Below are positions 56,664 to 64,000 of a stretch of DNA of 64,000 nt, one piece after another; position 1 is the first letter of the stretch; the number at the start of each line of letters is the position of its first letter. The position numbers and the translations under genes were made by a program. Below the pieces are notes generated by a model that was not told the DNA's origin, did no database searches, and saw nothing but the letters and a program-made list of their open reading frames with translations. This DNA is from Lumbricus terrestris (Eukaryota > Annelida > Clitellata > Crassiclitellata > Lumbricidae): positions 40,134,996-40,198,995 of the forward strand of contig OX457037.1 of assembly GCA_949752735.1 (NCBI GenBank), read 5' to 3'.

Positions 56664-57775
56664 CAGAGCCACACAACCAACCGCCACTCATCGCATTCAC
56701 CCTCGCGCCATTCCCCTCATGCCATTCCCCTCATGCCCCCTCATGCAAAAACGTTGCGGTTCCTGAAGCAATACAGAAATCCACGAAGATAATTAACACA
56801 TGCTATGATAGATAGGCCTATTAGTAACATTCAATTGCAGACTCGGGGACCCAAGTGTCGGTTAGGGTCAGGTTAGGCGTCGTATTGGTCGGTTAGAGTC
56901 AAGTTAGGCATCGTGAGTGTCAGTCATGGTTTGTGTCATTAGATCTATAAGCTGTCCAAAGATATATGCCATAAAAATATAATTATTCATTATCCTGCTG
57001 GCGTGCTCGGTTGTCAGCTAATTGATCCAATACCGTACAATCTAAAAACGCTGCATACATAGGCCCTATAATAAGCCTTGCGGTCACAATTTTGAGACCA
57101 ATCAACCCATAAAATGAAACGGAAATTTTGAATCACTTACATTTGCGTCTTCGTTCTTCCACTTCAAACAACCCCAGAACCAGCATTCAATCGTCTTCGG
57201 ATATTTTTCGTCTTGCCTCAAAATGGTTTCTAAATCAAATAAAATTAAAATAAGCAACGCCTGAATTGCGACAAAGCAGTCCTCTACAATTCTGCGGAAT
57301 CTATTAAGTCTTTATTATGTGCGCTTCATTCTTATTTACATAAAAACGACGTAAATATAGGCTACCATGATTCGAAATATTTACGATGTCAAATTAAACC
57401 TTTATGAAATGACGTCATAATGGTCTTTCGACTTGGACCAGAAGATTAGAGACACAGACGTAGACGGTGAAAAAGATGGACAATCGGCTTAGGCCTATAT
57501 GTCCTGTTTTCGTTTGTCCTCAACCCGTCTGTCTACAGTCTGCTCGTCGGCCATTTATTTTGTTGCTATAGTAACGCCTTTTGAAACTTACTTGTCGATT
57601 ATTTTCGGTCTCTGAAATGGCGGCGATGATATTTCTGTCGTACGATTCGAATAATTTCTTTTTAGCTTCGTTGATCGTCTGCCGCTCATTTCAGCAACTT
57701 TTGTTCGTCATCTTCTCCCTCATCTTTATCGTCTTTCGTCGTCATTTTCGTCGGTTTTGTCATATTCGCCGACAT
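56193..57775 (-). CDS. Multi-exon gene candidate, three exons, reading frame disturbed in exon 1
   Basis: Terminal exon 56408-56193 (71 residues then TAA) overlaps an AATAAA signal (56194-56189), good evidence for a gene end. Exon 57229-57141 has acceptor tttgatttag and donor AAT|GTAAGT and encodes TILRQDEKYPKTIECWFWGC... It ends on a codon boundary and joins the terminal exon in frame. Upstream, 57775-57592 ends in CAA|GTAAGT; it starts MSANMTKPTKMTTKDDKDEG and later, in another frame, reads ERQTINEAKKKLFESYDRNI, a likely coiled coil. A stop separates the two frames (TGA at 57688-57686), so either one base is wrong or extra, or the exon is decayed. Phase between exons 1 and 2 is therefore unresolved. 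No family recognised. The intron holds an (AAC)n repeat at 56626-56662. Confidence 0.5.
56626..56662. repeat. (AAC)n microsatellite
   Basis: About 12 AAC units within the putative intron of the minus-strand gene. Confidence 0.95.
57562..57575. promoter_or_regulatory. X-box-like palindrome (possible RFX site)
   Basis: GTTGCTATAGTAAC resembles the RFX X-box (GTTGCC-AT-GGCAAC). It lies 17 bp beyond the donor of the 57592 exon. RFX sites are common near ciliary genes, but a single motif is weak evidence. Confidence 0.3.
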
Positions 57776-57863
57776 ATTTCGAAGTCTTCTGCGTCTACTT
57801 CTATGCAGTCATAATCGGTTGATATGAATGAAATGAACAAATGAAAACTGCGTCATTTTGCGA

Positions 57864-57871
57864 TGACGTCA
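57864..57871. promoter_or_regulatory. CRE-like site upstream of the minus-strand gene
   Basis: TGACGTCA perfect palindrome followed by ATATATATTC, about 90 bp upstream of the ATG at 57775. A second TGACGTCA lies at 57410-57417. Plausible promoter element; not proven. Confidence 0.35.
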
Positions 57872-57899
57872 TATATATTCGGGGACTGTTGCATCAAGT

Positions 57900-59120
57900 G
57901 ACTTATAATGTAAAAGAGACAATCGCAACTGGTGTAGTAATAATTACGAGACATCCTAAATGTCGCTATGCTACTTATTGGCGTATCTCTAAATAGCGCA
58001 TTCCATCATATTGCAGTGAAAGAAATTTAATTGCAACGTGGACTAGGCCGACTATGAGCACAATAATTCATCGTCAGACTGAAAACACGATTCGTGAACT
58101 TTGGTTTACCTTTGAATGGGATTTTTTCCGATTGAATTATGTACGGGTTACCGGTACTAGGCCTACTTATCTGTTACGAAGCGGTGCACTTTAACCGATT
58201 CAACTCAGGCCGATGGTCTTAGATTGCCTAACAAAAACTCGACGTAGGTTAGTGGCGCTAGTCTACACTGTACCCGGTTGCGGTCTGTCAACCGGATTGT
58301 TTCAATAAAGAATATTGGCCTATTATTATTATCGAAATGACAATAGGCGCCTGATGAAAGTGGTTGCTCGCTCTCTTTCTATATACATGTAGCCTAGTTG
58401 TTCTTCTTATAGGCCTCCGCTCCCAAGACGTGTGAGCTGCACCTACGTTTATAGGCCTACTTCTTCTGTTCAGTAGACTGGTACCCGACTGGGTGTATTT
58501 TAATAACAGTCAACAGACAATGTCCATCGATATTACCTCATAACCGAAGTAAGATGGACATCAAGAAGTTGACGTTTCTTTGGTTGCGTCTGGAGTCCGT
58601 CTTACCCCTCTGTCAACCTTACCTAAGCGTTCCCTCTGTATACATAGCCCGTTTGAATGGACGCCACGCCATTTATGTCCCCGTGCACAGACCCTACTAG
58701 CCCGAGATTTTGAATATCTGAAACAGCCACCTTCGGGAAGCGAACCGCGGCCCGCACGCTCTCTTAGACTCTTTCAGAGTCGCGTACAGACGGGCGGCCA
58801 GCGCTTTTTCCGATGTAGCTATAGCGAACACAGTAACACTGCCAGTGAAAGGCACCATTATAGCTAGGCAGCTAGGCTACTGCGAGCAGCGAGATGGTTA
58901 ATTGTCTGGCACTGGTTATGCTGATGTTCTTGTGGTCTGGGATGCGGCAGATGGAACTGGATTAACACCCGAAGATGCTAGGCCTACTTTAAAAGGTCTA
59001 AGATCTGCACAACGGGGGTCGACGCAATTCACGCCAATGAATCGATATAATAGTGGCAGAGCATCGCTGTTGTTTTATGTCGTATATACAGCCGTAGACC
59101 TTGTATACACAGTACACTAT
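57900..59120. other. No supported gene
   Basis: Unique-looking sequence, GC-richer at 58560-58870. Open frames there lack splice context and recognisable motifs. Confidence 0.4.
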
Positions 59121-59124
59121 TACA

Positions 59125-59473
59125 CATGGGCGGAGTTTGGTTTCCGTTCTTAAAGGGTGGGGGGGCTAAAAAGAACTTGGGATTTTTTGGGCGGAGTCTT
59201 GGTCCAGAACGAGCGGCGCCAAAAAGTTGATGACTTTTTAGACATCGGGTTGAAATTTCATGAACAATTCCATTTTCCCCGGCCCTAAAAAGTTGATGAC
59301 TTTTTTAATCATTCGATTGGTTCGTTCTTGAAAAGAGCCATTTCCCCTCAAAAATGTATGAGTCTGGGCCTTCATGGGGGCCCAAGCCCGGGAAAAGATA
59401 CCATTTTCACGGTAAAAAAGATGAATCTGGTCTTGGGGGGATTAGCACCAGCCCCTGATAAACTTCGCCCATG
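59125..59473. mobile_element. hAT-type MITE, CATGGGCGGAGTTT family
   Basis: Ends CATGGGCGGAGTTTGG and AACTTCGCCCATG. Contains two GATGACTTTTTA-type cores and the ccattttcacggtaaaaa segment shared with 16243 and 30715. The 8-bp flanks are too diverged to confirm. Confidence 0.75.
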
Positions 59474-59564
59474 TGTATACATAGGCCTACGACCCTACAT
59501 GCCATCTCCCCGAACTAGCAATCTAGAAAGTAGACTAAACTTAGACCTGTTAATTATAATCTGA

Positions 59565-60030
59565 GTGTTTGCTAAGAGTTGCGATTGTCCAAGAAGTGGT
59601 GAAGACCACAGGAGCTGCGACTGTTTCAAATTTAACCTCCGTGGTCTAGACTTCTCGCCGAGGTCTAATATGGAAATTGTTTATAGGACTATACCTATGG
59701 CTAAAACCTACCGCTATCAGGCTGGGCACCCTCTTATCTGCGTGAGCTTTGTCTCCCTCCCTTTCCACTTGCATAGGCCGCCGCTCTGCTGTCCATAGAC
59801 TAAACTTAATGGTTCCTTTCACTCGCTCTGCAACAATGCAGAGCCGTTCCATCGATGTGGTTGGTAAAACAACCTGGAATGGACTTCCCTTGACTATGCG
59901 ACACCTTCCAAACTGTTCTCAGTTTCGCAAAATGTTGAAGACTGTTTTTTTGGTTTGATCACAGCCGGGAGCGCCTCTGAGTAGTTACCTTGAAAGGGCG
60001 CTATATAAATTCCGATTGATTGATTGTTAT
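59565..60030 (+). pseudogene. 3' end of a CR1/L2-type LINE
   Basis: The second half reads MVPFTRSATMQSRSIDVVGK then WNGLPLTMRHLPNCSQFRKM and a stop at 59956-59958, the usual C-terminus of Jockey/CR1/L2 reverse transcriptases (RS.V.G...WN.LP). After the stop, gggagcgcctctgagtag, ggcgctatataaattcc and (GATT)n form the tail. A frame change near 59790 and 5' truncation make it inactive. Confidence 0.75.
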
Positions 60031-60056
60031 AGACCTACTACAGGTAAACCACAACA

Positions 60057-60183
60057 CAGTGTGAGAAAATAACTGGGAGGTACTATGATACACATGGAAT
60101 TGGGGTGTGAAAAACACTTTACTATGGGGCTCTAAGAAAGACTGGGGGGTTGAAACCCCAAACACTCGGCAATTCTCACCATG
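60057..60183. mobile_element. hAT-type MITE, CAGGGTGAGAATTG family, reverse
   Basis: Ends CAGTGTGAGAAAATAACTGG and CAATTCTCACCATG; flanks ccacaaca and ccaccacg match at 6 of 8. Confidence 0.78.
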
Positions 60184-60561
60184 CCACCACGTGCTGCTTT
60201 GCCGTCTAAAAGACTGAAGTGCATATAGGCCTACATAATTATGTCGTTCATGTCAAGATGGGTCGACTTTTAACACCTAAACCCTGACCTGCATTGGCTC
60301 CCATGCAGTTTCTTTCGGTAGACCTCGAGGTTATTATGCCTACTCTCGTCGTTAAAGCGTCAACCTAGAATAATAATTCAAAAACAACGACTAGAACTTT
60401 AAAAGGCAACACTAGCTGTGGTCGCTTGCATATGATGTCAACGATGTCATACATTACAGTAGTCGGGTAGATTAACCGAGTCCGTTGATCAGGCAATTCC
60501 TACACTTGGTCACTGGGCGGGCGGTGGCATCGGCCGGGGGTGGGTGGGTGTGTGTACTTAC

Positions 60562-60723
60562 AGCGGCTGTCTTCTGGGTATGCTGCTGCCTGGTAAGCTG
60601 AGGCGCATAATTCAGCAGTAGATTGTCTGGTAACTGAGCTAACGACAAACGACTACCGGGTATACGTTCTCTTCCAATGCATCCACTAGACCTCTTCTTC
60701 CCCCCTCCACTTAATTGCTTCAT
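60562..60723 (-). CDS. Probable first coding exon, 54 codons
   Basis: ATG 60723-60721 with A at -3 opens a 54-codon frame to donor GCT|GTAAGT (last exon base 60562), ending exactly on a codon. The peptide is basic at first (MKQLSGGGKKRSSGCIGRER) and then SLAQLPDNLLLNYAPQLTRQ. No signal peptide or known domain. No second exon identified; a LINE and MITEs lie downstream in its putative intron. It could also be an upstream exon of the 56-58 kb gene, but the phases do not clearly fit. Confidence 0.45.
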
Positions 60724-61226
60724 TCTTTCATTTCAAAACATTTCAAAACAGCGTACACTCACCTCCGGAAAATATGACAGCGTGTAGATCTACTCACATC
60801 TGAAATCGAGGGTAAACACACTTATTTTCAGATCTGAATGCCGTCCTGCCACTTATTTCGCCAACACACATTGAAAAGGTGAGGACCGTCCAGGCACTTA
60901 TTTTTTACACTTTAAGCACGGGTGTACACGCGGGTAGGCCTAGGGCCCTAGGCCTACTCCCCTCACAAAGACCAAAGTAAAAAAGTTCGCATAAATAATT
61001 AAAATTACGAGCATAAAATACGAAAAATCGCGATATATGTTGAAAAGCATGAAATTAGACCGTTTCATGCCGTGTTGAAGACTTTTCGGGCGAAAAATCA
61101 TCAACAAAAAACCATTTGAGGACTTTAAAAAGTCCTCAGAAATGTCTTGCCCATGAAGTAGATTTTTTCGTCGGCAGCGTGTACTCACCTCAAAAATTCA
61201 GAATACACATCACTTAGCCTATAAAC

Positions 61227-62551
61227 CAGCGGTTCTCAACCTTTTTGGTACGGCGACCCCTTGGTGACATCTCGAAAGTTGTGACGACCCTCAACAGGAA
61301 AAATGATAGTGTCACCCCTATTCACCGCATTTTTTTCCATTGTCGATTTTATGCAATTCCCATCATAATTTGAAAACTGCCTTTTGCAATTGTGCGAGGT
61401 TTGCTGGATCTTGCTATTCTGAGAGCTAGGCTACCTATTCGGTAGCTTGAATTTGACATTTCCATAAGTCTGTTCAGCAGGAGATGGATCAATAAATGGA
61501 TTATTAATTTGTGAGTAGGGCCTAACCAAGTAACCATGGCATCAAATTTTGGCAAAGGGAATAAACTCCCTTCCCATTGTCCAATTGTTTTAAATTTTCA
61601 CACTACGATGTTAATTTGCTGCCATTGCTTTACGAGATTTCTCATCATATATCAGTGCGGATAGTCGTGGTTTAAGACTTTAAAAGTGTCCCCTCACAAT
61701 GTTTAAAACTTCGTTGATTTCCACACAGCTGCAGTGGTCGCATATTTAGCTGTCATCTCAGAAAAATGCCTCATAATTTCAGTACTGAAAGACATGGCTT
61801 AAGACTTCAATAAATGTCCCCTACCCATGGTGTTTAACATTTTCATTTCTACGCTCTAATTACGGCATTTAAAGCTGTCATCTTAATAGTATCGCCTGCA
61901 AATTGTTTGATTTTTCTGGATTTGCGCACTGCCACTGTTACACTTTAAGATTCAATCTTAACAAAGTTACCCATGCTTTTGGTGCTCCAAGATGTCTTGT
62001 AAGACTTCAGTAAATGTTTAAATTATTTGAACTTTGCACGCTATCATGCTGACATGTTAAGCTGGCGTCTTAACAAACCTGCTCATTAAGGATAAACAGC
62101 GCATATAACACTATTGAAATTTATACTGATACTCAGAAAATATTTATGAAATATTAGGGAATATGAGCAGCATTGATCCACCACAAATTTCGAAGGTTCA
62201 GTCACCACAAGTCTCCGCCCATGTATAGACCTCGTTAGCTGACAGCATATAGTTTACAGTCTACATGTATTCTTTTGGCAAACCGAATATTGCATCATTT
62301 TTTGGAAGAATGGCAAACGTGAAATTTATATTTGAAATTAAAATGACAACAAATTAAATTAGTAGCCGCAATCTAACGAATGAATCATAGCAAAAGTATA
62401 AGTAAAAATTTATCAAAAGTTGTTATATGGCATAATAGCGTTTAAGTTGCTATTACATCTTTGACAATTATTTCTCAAGGGCCCAGGCGACCCCCGGCAA
62501 ATCGTCAGGCGACCCCCGTGGGGGTCGCGACCCACAGGTTGAGAACCGCTG
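61227..62551. mobile_element. 1.3-kb non-autonomous hAT element
   Basis: Ends CAGCGGTTCTCAACCTTTTT and GGTTGAGAACCGCTG, a classic hAT terminus. The perfect 8-bp duplication CTATAAAC lies at 61219-61226 and 62552-62559. The interior has three or four degenerate copies of a roughly 120-bp unit (taagacttcaataaatgtcc ... agctgtcatct). No transposase frame. Confidence 0.93.
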
Positions 62552-62615
62552 CTATAAACGATAATTAATGTTCACAATGATAATTACTAATTAGACCAAT
62601 TCTTCGCGACCGAAG

Positions 62616-62893
62616 CAGTGGCAGCGCCAGGATTTCAGTTTTGGGGGTGGTCTGGTTGAGAGGGACGAATTACCGGAGGAATTTTCCATTTTCATTCGCC
62701 AAAATTTCTAACGACATTTTTTAGTCATTTGGCCAAAATCTCAAGAAAATATTTCATTTTCCCTGTTCCCCCCCAAAATCCTGATGACTTTTTTAAAGGA
62801 GGGCTTAGTCTAAATCTCATGAAAACATTTCGTTTTCCTTGTGCAAAATAAACCTTTTTTAGGGGGGGTCTTAGCCCTCTGGCGCCGCTACTG
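62616..62893. mobile_element. hAT-type MITE, CAGTGGCAGCGCC family
   Basis: Ends CAGTGGCAGCGCCAGG and CTGGCGCCGCTACTG; flanks GACCGAAG and GACCTAAG match at 7 of 8. Related to 53318-53540; contains ctgatgacttttttaaag and repeated gcttagtc segments. Confidence 0.88.
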
Positions 62894-63648
62894 GACCTAA
62901 GATTCGGTGAACAAACAAAGCGTCGACGTCGCACACACATTCCTATAGCCTAGTGTGTGGCAGTCCAATTTAATATGCCCAACGTCGATCCGAACGCACA
63001 CAGTGCAACAGGTCATTGCAATCACCGGATGTGTCAACGTAAAGGACATATTGTGTGGCCATATACATGTAGACATTCAGGAAGCTTAATCAGCCTATAA
63101 TTACAGCTGGATTTGTTTGGGCGCACCAAAGACAATACTTTCGAGTCCGAAGACAATAAAGCAAAGTCATAAAAAATTAACTGTTGCAGAAGACAATGTC
63201 GTGCGCCTAATAAATAAAATTCGTTTACCACAACTCATCGGACACTCACAGCCTCTGCCTGGACAGTGGACGCGCGGTCACGCGCCTTTCGTTATTTCTA
63301 CAAATGCAATTAGTCATCAAATAAGTCGTGAGATACCTGGATGGCGCTATATAAATGGCGATTTATAGGCTACATGCATACTGTGTGCATAGGCCTACAT
63401 ACAGCTGATGCGGATACTTTGGCTGCCCCTGCTCGTGTCCACGCCAAATGGCCTACTGTGCCGTCGTCTACATAACATTGAAGCCATTATGCACAAGGAC
63501 TCTCGGTGCGGGCAAAAATCCGCTTTTAACGCTATTGTCAATGGACTGCAAAATAAATTGGCAACGTAGGCCTAATTACATGAGGTAAATTACTATAGCC
63601 TAGCAAATGATGTTCTGGATAGCCTAAATCGAATAGCTCACCTCTGTA

Positions 63649-63941
63649 CAAGTTGAGAATTGCCACGGGGGAGGGGTTCGACCCCTAGTCTTTCTTAGGA
63701 CCCCGGCCATAGTAAAAACTAACTACAAGTAAATCAACGTCTGACTAGATCCACCCCACCCAGTAGTTAGAGTGTGGGAAAATAAGTGCCTGGACACCCT
63801 TAATTATCCAGGCTATACTGGCCAATAAGTGCTGGACGGAGTTCAGATTTTATAAAAGTGCATGGACGCCGTCCATGACCGTCCAGTCACACTTTAAGCC
63901 CTGCCGCCACCGTTATTTTTTTTTATACAATTCTCATACTG
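63649..63941. mobile_element. hAT-type MITE, CAGGGTGAGAATTG family, interrupted
   Basis: Left part 63649-63760 starts CAAGTTGAGAATTG. The right part resumes at about 63912 (gttattttttt...) and ends CAATTCTCATACTG at 63941. Outer flanks CCTCTGTA and CCTTTGTG match at 6 of 8. The MITE at 63761-63903 separates the halves. Confidence 0.8.
63761..63903. mobile_element. hAT-type MITE nested in the preceding one
   Basis: Ends CAGTAGTTAGAGTGTG and CACACTTTAAGCCCTG. Flanks ACCCCACC and CCGCCACC match at 6 of 8. Same family as 21687-21867, sharing aagtgcctggac and catggacgccgtccatgacc. Confidence 0.85.
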
Positions 63942-64000
63942 CCTTTGTGTTAGAGATGGCTTGATTGGACTCAATAAAACTCCCCAGTTTGATCATTCAC

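Overview
The window looks like intron-bearing nuclear DNA of a metazoan, most likely a marine invertebrate and possibly a deuterostome (echinoderm- or hemichordate-like). The reasons are a five-finger Snail-family transcription factor, an amidated-neuropeptide precursor, coding exons with canonical GT/AG splice signals, tRNA-derived SINEs, CR1/L2-type LINE tails, hAT and mariner non-autonomous elements, and a very high density of the palindrome TAGGCCTA. No bacterial operons, rRNA, functional tRNA or CRISPR array were seen. The organism call is an inference from these signals and not a database match.

Layout. 0-2 kb: tandem repeats (49-bp and 52-bp units plus a decayed related array). 2.2-3.1 kb: element with terminal inverted repeats. 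3.6-8 kb: minus-strand Snail zinc-finger exon (3621-4957) and, 2.7 kb upstream, a second coding exon (7698-7944) whose splice phase matches it; repeats lie in the putative intron. 8.7-11.1 kb: nested inverted-repeat elements. 11-19 kb: mostly non-coding with microsatellites. 19-24 kb: SINEs, a 10-bp minisatellite, hAT MITEs and a decayed minus-strand transposon-type gene. 26.9-29.2 kb: two consecutive copies of a repeat carrying very C-rich blocks. 32.3-34.0 kb: plus-strand two-exon gene candidate. 35.9-37.1 kb: foldback element. 38.4-38.8 kb: minus-strand RFamide-type neuropeptide precursor. 42.6-46.5 kb: complete but internally deleted LTR retrotransposon with 1050-bp LTRs and a 5-bp target duplication. 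46.9-47.9 kb: mariner-like deletion derivative. 49-55 kb: LINE scraps, hAT MITEs, minisatellites and one minus-strand first coding exon (51937-52138). 56.2-57.8 kb: minus-strand multi-exon gene candidate. 59-64 kb: LINE 3' end, another minus-strand first exon (60562-60723), a 1.3-kb hAT element and nested MITEs.

The strongest cellular-gene calls are Snail and the neuropeptide precursor. The other exons rest on open frame plus splice signals and have no assigned function. A striking feature is a group of hAT-type MITEs with different terminal repeats but a shared internal hairpin core (GATGAC, T-run, GTCATC), most with visible 8-bp target duplications. The retrotransposon order (Gag start, integrase end, RT start, RNase H end) indicates a Gmr1-like Gypsy lineage with integrase upstream of reverse transcriptase.
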